Assembly: GCF_910592395.1 (NCBI RefSeq)
Contig: NC_088322.1
Span: forward strand, 12,581,431 to 12,645,430
Source of the DNA: Lineus longissimus
Taxonomy: Eukaryota; Nemertea; Pilidiophora; Heteronemertea; Lineidae
Length of the DNA stretch: 64,000 bases
Direction of reading: 5' to 3'
The position numbers were made by a program, and so were the translations under genes. Position 1 is the first letter of the stretch. The number at the start of each line of letters is the position of its first letter. Positions 50,301 to 57,625 of the stretch are shown here, in pieces. Below the pieces are notes generated by a model. That model worked only from the letters and a program-made list of their open reading frames with translations, ran no database searches and was not told the DNA's origin.

Positions 50301-53300
50301 GCTAGTAGCGAGGAATATTCTATAGTCCTCGACCAACTGTTCGAAACTAAGCAAATTACAAACTTGGTGTGAATTTATTAAACGTGGTGGCATTGCATTC
50401 ATATCAGCCCATTAGATTCAACGTTAAGTTGAACGTAACCTAAATGTAAATGATGCTTCCTTTCTTGTGCCATTATTTTAGCCTATAAATAGCACCCTCT
50501 CTAATGATATGTTAGATGTAAATGATGTTTCAACTGGCTGAGTAATAATAGAAATGAGTGACAAATAATTTCTTGTTATGTTATGTTAAATGCTTATGAT
50601 GCTGCTTCTAATTTTTCTGTAATTATAAATGTATGATAAATATTCCATATTATGTTGTGTTAGACTGATACAAATGATGAAGCATCAACTGTTTGAGAAA
50701 TCATACCAGTGTATGATAAATATTCCATATTATGTTGTGTTAGACTGATACAAATGATGAAGCATCAACTGTTGGAGAAATCATACCAGTGTATGATAAA
50801 TATTTCATGTTATGTTGTGTTAGACTGATATAAATGATGATGCTTCGACTGTTGGAGAAATCATACAAGTGTATGATAAATATTTCATGTTATGTTGTGT
50901 TAGACTAATATAAATTATGAAGCTTCAACTGTTTGAGTAATCATACCAGTTTATGATAAATATTTCATGTTATGTTGTGTTAGACTGATATAAATGATGA
51001 AGCATCAACTATTTGAGTAATCATACCAGTGTATGATAAATATTTTATGTTATGTTGTGTTAGACTGATATAAATGATGAAGCTTCAACTGTTTGAGTAA
51101 TCATACCAGTGTATGATAAATATTTCATGTTATGTTGTGTTAGACTGATACAAATGATGAAGCATCACTTGTTTGAGTAATCATACCACTGTATGATAAA
51201 TATTTCATGTTATGTTGTGTTAGACTGATATAAATGATGAAGCTTCAACTGTTTGAGTAATCATATCAGTGTATGATAGATATTCCATATTATGTTGTAT
51301 TAGACTGATATAAATGATGAAGCTTCAACTGTTTGAGTAATCATACCAGTGTATGATAAATATTTCATGTTATGTTGTGTTAGACTGATACAAATGATGA
51401 AGCTTCAACTGTTTGAATAATCATTCCAGTGTATGATAAATATTCCATATTATGTTGTGTTAGACTGATACAAATGATGAAGCATCAACTGTTTGAGAAA
51501 TCATACCAGTGTACATGTATGATAAATATTTCATATCATGTTGTGTTAGACTGATATAAATGATGATGCATCAACTGTTTGAGTAATCATACCAGTGTAT
51601 GATAAATATTTTATGTTATGTTGTGTTAGACTGATATAAATGATGAAGCATCAACTGTTTGAGTAATCATACCAGTGTATGATAAATACTTGATGTTATG
51701 TTGTGTTAGACTGATATAAATGATGATGCTTCTACTGTTTGAGTAATCATACCAGTGTATGATAAATATTTCATATCATGTTGTGTTAGACTGATACAAA
51801 TGATGAAGCATCAACTGTTTGAGAAATCATACCAGTGTATGATAAATATTTCATGTTATGTTGTGTTAGACTGATACAAATGATGAAGCATCAACTGTTT
51901 GAGTAATCATACCAGTGTATGATAAATATTTCATGTTATGTTGTGTTAGACTGATATAAATGATGAAGCTTTAACTGTTTGAGTAATCATACCAGTGTAT
52001 GATAAATATTTCATGTTATGTTGTGTTAGACTGATACAAATGATGAAGCTTCAACTGTTTGAGTAATCATACCAGTGTATGATAAATATTCCATATTATG
52101 TTGTGTTAGACTGATACAAATGATGAAGCATCAACTGTTTGAGTAATCATACCAGTGTATGATAAATATTTCATATCATGTTGTGTTAGACTGATACAAA
52201 TGATGAAGCATCAACTGTTTGAGAAATCATACCAGTGTATGATAAATATTTCATGTTATGTTGTGTTAGACTGATACAAATGATGAAGCATCAACTGTTT
52301 GAGTAATCATACCAGTGTATGATAAATATTTCATGTTATGTTGTGTTAGACTGATATAAATGATGAAGCTTCAACTGTTTGAGTAATCATACCAGTGTAT
52401 GATAAATATTTCATGTTATGTTGTGTTAGACTGATACAAATGATGAAGCTTCAACTGTTTGAGTAATCATACCAGTGTATGATAAATATTCCATATTATG
52501 TTGTGTTAGACTGATATAAATGATGAAGCTTCAACTGTTTGAGAAATCATACCAGTGTATGATAAATATTCCATATTATGTTGTGTTAGACTGATATAAA
52601 TGATGAAGCATCAACTGTTTGAGTAATCATACCACTGTATGATAAATATTTCCATATAATGTTTTGTAAGATACCAATGAATGATCAATAATTTCATGCT
52701 CTGTTACATTAAATGTAAATGATGATGATGATGGTCTTTTTGGGTAATGATATTTTGATGCGTGTAAAGTTTGTAGACTTGCCACCACAGCGGGGAAATG
52801 AATTTGTTTTGCCTTGGGCTGTTTGAAATATAGAATATACGATCCACGTAATGTCATTCCCTATTACAAGTGTAAACAATGATTTTATGCTGTTTGAATT
52901 ATCATATATGTGATAAATTCTTATGCTGTTTGAGTTATGATATTGATAAGCTAGGAAGTCTTTGTGGAGACCTGTTCACAATGAAGCTTTTGTGCCTTGA
53001 TACAGATCCTGGTTATCATAAGTGACAGGTGCTGCAGAAAAGGCACCATTATTATAGTCCATTGATAAATGTTATGTCCGCATCATTTGGGGCTCTGGAG
53101 GGCGAATTACTGGTCAGATTTCTTTGAAGTTTGGTTTTTATTGGTTTTCACCTCAAAACCAAACACGATTTTTTACCTTAGTTACGATTTTTTTTGTATT
53201 TATTTGTGCACACTGATGTCCGCCCTGTACGGTTTATTTCTAGACCAATCTGTATGAAATATATTAAGGTTATTATTTTTTGTGTTCATCTGACATAAAA

Positions 53301-56300
53301 TTTATGAGTGGACTAGTATAGGAATTGCGTAAAAAATCAATGAAATTTCAATTCCCCTGTATTAAAACGATAACTTTGCTGTTGTTTGTGTAACTGTAAT
53401 CGATAAATGATCCCAAGTAGGCCTATTGTTTTACATGACCCATAAACAATAATGCCTGTGCTAAACATGCTAAATGAAATATCATATGAAATAATATTCT
53501 ATGTTGCACTTACTGTACATGGGAATGTTACCCTCTTTGTTTCATCAGACATGATCTGAACAGGGATCGAACTCAGAACCTCAGAGGTGATAGGCACTGG
53601 TGATAAATTTGAACAACAGTCTTATACTGCTATGCCAATCTGTCAGCCGATATATGCCCACAAACAGAAATAGAAATACAATCCATATAAGCCTATGTAT
53701 TAAATGGATGATCCTCTAAGCAACTGAACACTGACTTTCAATATTTTTTATTACGCGGAACATTTTCAATATTGTCATGGTTTATATTAAGAAACTCTGT
53801 CAAACTTTGAAAAATAAATTGTAATGTGATTAATATAGAAAAGTTTTTTTATTTCCTATGTTATTGTTATGAAATGAGATGTAATCAATGCATATGCCCC
53901 AATCACAAGCTTTGCAGGCAGAAGGGATGTCATCTGAAAACCTGAGCCCACTGTCAGATTGAATGTTGGTATATTCTCAACAGGGAAAACATCACCAAAG
54001 TCGACCAGTGACTGATTCGGGTCATGGTCAGGACATGATCCAATCTTTCTTACCTGGGGAGAGATCATTGACGTTTATAGCCCTAGTCACAAGTTTGTAA
54101 GGAGACGGAAAGTCATCTGCCGAGCCCTGGGGTTTGTTGTCTGCTGTGACCAGACAAATCATGGTCCATTCTTACCTGGGAACAGGTCATTGAGGTTGAC
54201 CGGTGGTTTATTTGTATCAATGGTCACTTTGTAGTTGGCATTCTTGATCGGAGCACACGCCTTCATCACAAGTTTTGCAGGCAGACGGAAGGTTGTCTGT
54301 GAAACTCTTGGCGCACCTGAAAGTGAAATAACATCATTAAGAAATGAAAAGTTTAAGATGTAAACAGTTTTGTTGATAATGATGATGTCAACACTTGATT
54401 TGAGGAAGCCAGAGCCAGAGACAATTGGAACATTGATTTATTTTTCACATGACCGATAACAAATTTGGTTTATAAAACCAAACAATGCCATGTCACATTA
54501 GTTTAACATCATGAAGAGAACAAGAACAGACTGTAAGGCATCATCATCAAATTTAGCACCTGGCTGCATGTGAATTTGGTAGCCCGAGCCCCGACTTCAT
54601 TGGCAACCTGACTGACAGCAAGAAGACGATGTCAACTTCTCACTAATTTCTTTTACTACAACTGATTGAGAAAATTTTCCCTGATGTTTAAGGTGGATGT
54701 ATAAACTTTCTCAACCGAATTTCTCGAAGCGCTAAATGGCCTTATGGAATTTCGAGCTCTTGAAATCTTTACATAGTTGTCTTTGATGTAGAAAGTCGCT
54801 GAGATTTCACATGGGGTGTTTGGACCTGCAAACGGATGGACGAACTCAGTGAATAAGAATATGCATTGAAATAAATGTCTGTTATCTTAGGAAGTCGATC
54901 AGATATCCAAAGAACTGACTGAATTGTTTTCAAAACCATTTGACTAAAACAGACCGACTTTTCAACTAACCCACTTTACGACGGACACTATGATTCATGG
55001 GGTAACGTCATTGCTATGAATGTTTGGGCCTGATTACCACCCAGAAATACTGACAAATCAGTTCAGAGCAAGAAGACATAGCTAATCCATTCACTTTTTT
55101 CCAGCTTGCAATCAACAACTTTCCTGATAATTTCACACTGATCAATATTTTATGGAGAAAATTTCACCGAAATGAATGACTTACTTATTGTGTTGAATGT
55201 AAATGAGCTCTCATTGACTGTCAGTGGTGGGGGGACATGGATGCTGACGACAACATTGGAGACGTGGGCCTTGGCTTTTATCATCACCTGAAGAGATGAC
55301 GGAGACAATGATAATGGTGAGTAAATGTTAGATTTTCTATCATATCAAGTCTGCATTCAAATGGACAAGAAGGGGAATGGATGTATTGAAATGGAGTATA
55401 AAATCCCAGATGACCATAATGGGTAAACAGGGCTCCCAAAAAAACGAACAGTCACATTATTTTCAATGAAACGGCCAAGGGCCATTGTGCTCACTGTATA
55501 CATCTTTAGTAGACAGTAACATGCTTAGTTTACCATGTTTACACATACCCAACACTAATAGGCAATTTATTTCATTTGACCGCTCTGACCTTGAAAAGCA
55601 AATTTTAGAGTTTGACCTCAGTGACCTTGAAAAGAACGCAATATCGACCTTAAGTTTTGTCAAAACGTACAAATGCCTAATAAGTGTCTTCATACCACAT
55701 TTAAAGACTGTACAACAAATAATGACAAAACGTGCCACTATCAGTGAAATTTGAGAGTTTGACCTCTGTGACCTTGACAAGTAGGTCAAATCAAAAACCC
55801 GTACGATATGTTCTGTATCCTTGCTAGGGGTACCCACAATGAAAGTTTTAGCAAAAACAAATCGGTAATACATGAGTTATCACACTTTTTAAGTTTTTGG
55901 TTTTAGCCCCCTGGTGGCCAGGTGAAGAATCAGATCGGACCGAAATTCGCTGTCGGAGGTCATGTGACCTAGGTCATAATGTGTACAAAGTTTCAGCTCA
56001 TAGCACAAGCGGTTAAGAAACGTGCCACACAGGATACGGACGACGGACGCCGGACGACGACGACGACACAGGGCTATGGTAGAGACTCCCCTGACGGTGA
56101 GCCAACAACCCTTGGAGTCCAAGCACTTGTACCAGAGTCGATGGTGGTTCTTTCTTTAGGAAAAATGAGACCTAAGATTATGATTTGGTCCAGAAGTTGC
56201 AGCTCCAGAGCCAATCTGTAAGGCGAAGTCAGGAGAAAGTTGCAATTCCTCTTTCAGCTCAAAACACTCCAAACTTTGCTTCACAAAGGTGACTCTGGAG

Positions 56301-56533
56301 CTTTATTTTCTTGACTGAGTGCTGTACCAGCAGTATTTCAACTACTCCCCTCAAACTGAAGTGAAAGAAAAGTTGGCTTTTCTTAGTTCACTCTCAAATG
56401 ATTGGCAGTTTCATGCTAAGCATTACAGATTCCCAGAGTTGTTTCTGGGACGTCAACAAAAAGTTTCATATCTTACTGTGACTGTGAGGGATGGAATCAC
56501 ATCTTCGTCTTGAATGATGTCACCCTGAGCTCT
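35213..56533 (-). CDS. BBS9: BBS9 (PTHB1), partial, interrupted by an 18-kb intron
   Basis: BBS9 is a core subunit of the BBSome, which moves membrane proteins into and out of cilia. Recognised exons in transcript order: 56477-56533, 55185-55287, 54773-54825, 54176-54316, 36080-36175, 35580-35752 and 35213-35369. They cover the middle to late part of the protein: the GAE-like beta domain (IHVPPPLTVNESSFTF, TFRLPAKLVM, VTIDTNKPPVNLNDLFP), the platform (GPGNALGFQYYGGPVV) and the alpha-helical part (FSGALPLHEYFEVLEQHF). Phases agree at most junctions. A short linking exon between 54773 and 54316 is unresolved: a 48-nt candidate at 54560-54607 keeps GT-AG but leaves the next exon out of frame. 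The N-terminal propeller exons and the C-terminal end were not found. The last listed exon carries a frameshift. Confidence 0.9.
35580..35752 (-). CDS. BBS9: BBS9 exon, alpha-helical region
   Basis: Encodes (Q)RYRLQCDSFEPMWLLANEL followed by VNRLSGYFKGKNQDGFQASF and SGALPLHEYFEVLEQHFE, strongly like vertebrate BBS9. Its first codon is completed by the C left by the exon at 36080. It ends in phase 0 before GTAAGT. Confidence 0.93.
36080..36175 (-). CDS. BBS9: BBS9 exon, platform region
   Basis: Encodes (D)LLGDYADGPGNALGFQYYGG followed by PVVTMLASKIS. The family's GFxxxGGxxxTxLASKxSQRYR block is completed across the junction with the next exon. The upstream partner exon lies 18 kb away at 54176. 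Confidence 0.92.
36180..37590. other. BBS9 intron, left end
   Basis: No exon is seen. A 44-bp tandem duplication (CTTCGCCAATGGATGGAAAT and the following 24 bases) sits at 36751-36838. Open frames here are short and unsupported. Confidence 0.5.
37597..40100 (+). repeat. Three copies of a roughly 120-bp interspersed repeat
   Basis: Blocks starting CCTCGAAATTGACGGAAA and ending near AACGTACATACCAA occur at about 37597-37710, 39843-39960 and 39984-40102; the last two are tandem with a 141-bp period. The first copy continues into CAAGAGGCCCAAGGGCCTGG, and an AGCTGACTTAGTCAGCTGAG-like run lies at 39788-39812. A larger element may therefore span 37.6-39.8 kb, but its ends are not clear. Confidence 0.6.
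39714..39765 (+). repeat. (GGAT)n / (GACG) microsatellite
   Basis: About nine near-perfect GGAT units run into GGACAGACGGACGCC. The simple repeat lies at the right end of the repeat-rich block. Confidence 0.85.
40105..40910 (+). repeat. 302-bp tandem repeat, three copies
   Basis: GCATGAAGCGCCCCCTGGG recurs at 40157, 40460 and 40762. Copies 1 and 2 are complete and nearly identical; copy 3 breaks off into GGACAGACGGACAGACAGAC. The complete copies contain TGACCTTGAAAAGTAGGTCA, an everted pair of nuclear-receptor-like half sites. A diverged relative lies at 55560-56090. Confidence 0.85.
41003..41845. mobile_element. Foldback element with long inverted-repeat arms
   Basis: The left arm (41003-41120 plus 41245-41295) is the reverse complement of the right arm (41591-41749). 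Matching pieces include GTGTAGCATATCAAGGACAC, ATGGGCGGTTATTACCGC and AACGATGCGAAGTCAACAGG. The left arm is interrupted by about 125 bp, and the end of the right arm is tandemly duplicated (about 41750-41845). The loop is about 295 bp. No transposase is present. It ends about 540 bp upstream of the ankyrin-nucleotidyltransferase ORF. Confidence 0.85.
42389..47812 (+). CDS. Ankyrin-array cGAS-like (Mab-21 fold) nucleotidyltransferase
   Basis: This is one uninterrupted ORF of 1807 codons. The first ATG at 42389 follows an in-frame TGA at 42365; a 5' UTR intron is possible, with an AG at 42342. Residues 10-198 hold diverged ankyrins. Residues 199-1188 hold 30 nearly identical 33-residue repeats (GRSPLSYAAQRGDIDVVRLL then IENKADVHATDKV). 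Residues 1189-1395 hold diverged ankyrins. The C-terminal 400 residues form a cGAS/Mab-21-type domain: GSSSEGSKLGLPDELDFMVKL with G1484, S1485, E1497 and D1499, then D1604 in VSIDFVPAIE. The S-to-E spacing of 12 equals that of human cGAS, and SYRLKTSFMHFIEVF resembles the helical Mab-21 half. No cGAS-type zinc thumb is visible. The likely role is nucleotide second-messenger synthesis on ligand sensing (inference). The ORF is nested in a BBS9 intron on the opposite strand. Confidence 0.92.
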   Translation: MMEETQAKTADQRLLDAVDEGKLKDVKHAITAGGDVNQKDKDGKLLVQIAIKNLIQALKDQDQATTQDAKKAIVIELVEHHANVNEQGVYDTTALGYLLAWQLNSLYNERQKLILLDVVRVLLNNGADVNIKDIGGKSPWHRAAKTPSIELLKLFFENQSDVNVRGTGDQTALHTADDTDIVRLLIENKANVHATDKVGRSPLSYAAQRRNIDVVRLLIENKADVNAKDIVGRSPLSYAVEEGDIDVVRLLIENKADVHATDKIGRSPLSYALQGGNTDVVRLLIENKADVHATDNAGRSPLSYAAQRGDIDVVRLLIENKADVHATDIAGRSPLSYAAQRGDIDVVRLLIENKADVHATEKAGRSPLSYAAQRGDIDVVRLLIENKADVHATDDKGRSPLWYALQGGDINVVRLLIENKADVNATDDEGRSPLSCGVQRGDINVVRLLIENKADVHATDDKGRSPLSYALQRGNIDVVRLLIENKADVNARDKAGRSPLSYALQGGNIDVVRLLIENKADVHATDNEGRSSLSYAAERGHIDVVRLLIENKADVNATDKEGKSPLLYALLEGNIDEVRLLIENKADVHATDKVGRSPLSYAAQRGDIDVVRLLIKNKADVNVTDDEGRSPLSYAAQRGYIDVVRLLIENKADVNATDKVDRSPLSYAVQRGDIDVVRLLIENKADVHASDDEGRSPLSYALQGGDIDVVRLLIENKADVHATDKVGRSPLSYAAQRGKIDVVRLLIENKADVHATDKVGRSPLSYGAQGGNIDVVRLLLENKADGHATDKVGRSPLSYAAQRRNIDVVRLLIENKADVHATDEVGRSPLSYAAEEGDIDVVRLLIENKADVHATDNEGRSPLSYALQGGDIDVVRLLIENKADVHATDNEGRSPLWYALQGGDIDVVRLLIENKADVHATDNEGRNPLLYAAQRGNIDVVRLLIENKADVNATDNEGRSPLLYAAQRGNIDVVRLLIENKADVHATDNEGRSPLSYAAERGDINVVRLLIENKADVNVSDNKGRSPLSYAAQRGDIDVVRFLIENKADVHATDFEGRSPLSYAAEEGYIDVVRLLIENKADINVTDNEGRSPLWNALRGGDIDVVRLLIENNADVHATDNEGRSPLWYELQGGDIDVVRLLIENKADVNATDKVGRSPLSYAVQRGDIDVVRLLIENKADVNATDSGGLKLLCLATQNKEIFDELLRCGAEIDVSDQRGLSILHIGLASVSESLLYVLVETVNAPGSYNRTMLYVAAALGLTKHMAVLLRYRGINVNACDIFGMTCLHYATIIGNEDIIRNLLKAGADIGALDTAGRSVLHIAAIYGHCKLIETFTQIQKDLLPHAGDNQGRNCLHYAVIYRRDEVVKLLLNDQPDSQINSIKDNKGKKPMDYLYKFEENTLIWKLFGNQSPVIKIINEYTDLSCHKSETNLLEVSKQCGIGSVKTILGFDLTTFAKQIKSKVEEVIREAIPQSGDVEVIGCGSSSEGSKLGLPDELDFMVKLYSIQYQYLASEGYGEMVRDKEKNTELNTENTPYGIWLWNRLMIYWSEHQHQKEGKHQRTDHEPEFQMPLPPVRHPDQTTCTTWIWLYSDSMFKDLAVSIDFVPAIEIKDYAMKRFIVPKIPHKESTISKTFTTEKLNQLGRISHPTMEVELLLNLDQYLMDVFITAKSLRKPEVCGFKMKNDKDETVPMGEYITSYRLKTSFMHFIEVFKFSKMSLGKMVLIVYEYLEKCLQRGNLPSFFKDELERPVNVLAGSKLSKEGSILAATKMTEFVRCLYERDFSSVKDLDLKEEQLARRKFRAIFR
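42983..45952 (+). repeat. 99-bp coding tandem array, 30 units
   Basis: The phrase GGCAGAAGTCCACTCTCGTA recurs every 99 bp from 42983 to 45854 with no insertion or deletion, so each unit is one 33-residue ankyrin repeat. Most differences fall at a few places: the two residues after ATD (KV, NE, DE, NA, IA, EV), the AAQRGD / ALQGGD / AVQRGD / AAEEGD stretch, and H versus N in ADVHA. These occur in mixed combinations. Confidence 0.97.
47813..50620. other. 3' flank of the ankyrin-cGAS-like gene and BBS9 intron
   Basis: AATAAA at 48486 is the first good poly(A) signal after the ORF and gives a 3' UTR of about 0.67 kb. A short tandem repeat GCTAAAACTCAGCCTCGTT lies at 47887-47923. A full MITE occupies 50078-50259. 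No other gene is visible; the remaining open frames are short. Confidence 0.5.
50078..50259 (+). mobile_element. MITE, full-length copy 2 (TA-flanked)
   Basis: The best preserved copy: it begins TACAGTAGAACCTCACTACT and ends AAGGAGGTTCTACTGTA, with terminal inverted repeats flanked by TA. Internal GTCCTTAATAGAGAGGTGTC phrases are themselves repeated. It defines the family found also at 4610, 5611, 9125 and 19090. Confidence 0.85.
50631..52665 (+). repeat. 80-bp satellite array with a 400-bp higher-order unit
   Basis: Twenty-five units plus a partial one start GTATGATAAATATTYCATRT and contain TGTTGTGTTAGACTGATA. All are 80 bp except one with a 6-bp insertion at 51511. Diverged single units flank the array on both sides. 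Five successive units at 51757-52156 show the same variant pattern as the five at 52157-52556, so recent amplification was in 400-bp blocks. The array lies inside the long BBS9 intron. Confidence 0.95.
52670..53545. other. BBS9 intron without further genes
   Basis: This is AT-rich sequence with decayed satellite-like phrases (52680-52960). No exon or mobile element is recognised. Confidence 0.5.
53553..53650 (-). mobile_element. tRNA-derived SINE relic
   Basis: On the minus strand a TTGGCATAGCAGTATAAGAC A box is followed about 45 nt later by a GAGGTTCTGAGTTCGATCCC B box. No anticodon arm folds between them. This is a short SINE head or tRNA pseudogene. Confidence 0.55.
53895..54000 (-). pseudogene. 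Decayed duplicate of the BBS9 exon at 54176 (copy A)
   Basis: The minus strand encodes SGFQMTSLLPAKLVIGAYAL and, just upstream in its frame, DPNQSLVDFGDVFP. These echo SQTTFRLPAKLVMKACAP and DTNKPPVNLNDLFP of the intact exon, but in swapped order and without proper splice sites. It appears to be a rearranged duplicate. Confidence 0.6.
54052..54131 (-). pseudogene. Decayed duplicate of the BBS9 exon at 54176 (copy B)
   Basis: On the minus strand a CAG acceptor-like end is followed by codons for GSADDFPSPYKLVTRAINVN then DLSPG and a GTAAGA donor. It matches the two ends of the intact exon (RLPAKLVMKA and VNLNDLFPG) with the middle deleted. If spliced in, it would alter BBS9. It lies 45 bp from the real exon. 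Confidence 0.6.
54176..54316 (-). CDS. BBS9: BBS9 exon, GAE-like region
   Basis: Encodes GAPRVSQTTFRLPAKLVMKA followed by KVTIDTNKPPVNLNDLFP, close to vertebrate BBS9. It starts with two bases of a split glycine codon and ends with one base (G) that completes the aspartate codon of the exon at 36175, across the 18-kb intron. Confidence 0.92.
54773..54825 (-). CDS. BBS9: BBS9 exon, short
   Basis: Encodes (S)PNTPCEISATFYIKDNY. It joins in frame to the exon at 55185 and ends in phase 0 before GTAAAG. It corresponds to the stretch after the FTF motif in the family. Confidence 0.8.
55185..55287 (-). CDS. BBS9: BBS9 exon, beta-sandwich region
   Basis: Encodes VMIKAKAHVSNVVVSIHVPP then PLTVNESSFTFNTI, with an A left over that completes the serine codon of the next exon. 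The family's VxPPLxxxxxxFTF pattern is present. Confidence 0.88.
55560..56090 (+). mobile_element. Interspersed repeat related to the 302-bp repeat
   Basis: TTTGACCTCTGTGACCTTGA followed by CAAGTAGGTCAAATCAAAAA matches the core of the repeat at 40105-40910. Downstream are GCCCCCTGGTGGCCAGGTGA and a right end rich in GGACGACGGACGCCGGACGA. Several TGACCTTGAAAAG phrases recur (about 55588 and 55628). It lies in a BBS9 intron and has no coding capacity. Confidence 0.7.
56477..56533 (-). CDS. BBS9: BBS9 exon, most upstream one recognised
   Basis: A 57-nt exon encoding RAQGDIIQDEDVIPSLTVT, bounded by CAG and GTAAG, in phase 0 with the exon at 55287. It matches the family's DxVPSVTVKV stretch. Exons for the N-terminal beta-propeller were not found between here and 64000, so they probably lie beyond the window. 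Confidence 0.75.
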
Positions 56534-57625
56534 CTGAAACAGACGTTGCAAGATCATAGAAGAAGAAGGTTGAATATGTAGGTTAACTGTTTTCAGTTAG
56601 GCACACAACACTGAGGAAATGCAATGTCATCCCCCCTCCCCCTCCAAGGCTCTGACATCAGACTCAATCAGAGCTCAAACGTGAGCAAGAGTTGGAACGG
56701 TTTCGGGTAAATGGCCTGAAAAAAGTGATTAAGAGGAGCATGAACGCGAACCATATACTATCTATTAAGACCGACAATCATTACAATGGGTGACTTTAAG
56801 TTGGTGACGAAACCGGTATGGATTTCATCATTGTTGGTACTAAAATTCTCTTTCTTGTCATTTTGTGTCTGAAATTGAAATGATTAATTTTGTGAAGAGC
56901 TTGAACTGTGTCGTGAGTTATTATCTTGCAAATCAATGAAAACATGGAACAGGAACTCATTGTTAGATTTGAAGCATGCAAAGAATCACAGTCAGAATCC
57001 CTACAATGAAATCATTACTTGCAGTTTCAGCAAAATCACTTCAGCACCACTTTTACTTGCCCCCAAAATGTTGTCACAAATAAAAAATCAAGCTTTGGAT
57101 TTGACCCCCAGCCTACACTATTCACCAAGCTAAAAGTTTCCGAAACAAAATTTGTCAAGATATGTTGCAATACCTACTGATACTCATAGGCCATGAGGCC
57201 TACATGTCAGCGACAGTATAATAAATCTCGGAGTTGGGCGGAGAGCACTGAGGAACGCATTTCAGCTTACTCCTTCGGTCGAATGACATGATTTTTCCAA
57301 TGTGTGTTACTGTCACTGCTATCTTGCGGCTGCCCCACCGAAACCAGGAATATTTGGGGATCTTCCCGAGTTTTTTAAGTGTTTTTTGATCAGATAGTGG
57401 TGATTCTGTGACAACTCCATGGTAAACCACCCCGTGTTCATTTCCGAGTCAGCCGTGGATCGCGCATCTATCTGTCTTCGGTCATATGGATATGTGTTCG
57501 GTGAGAAGTCTCGGGGAATGCGACCATCAGCAGACCTTGGGCTAACTTGACGTCTCGGGGTAGTGACAGTGGGTGTTCAAAGAAATACTCAATTGCCAAC
57601 GCCCGTACCAGTACAACCCATCCGT

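Noticed and set aside
50631-52665. CRISPR-like array
   Set aside because: The 80-bp units are contiguous with no unique spacers, in a eukaryotic intron.
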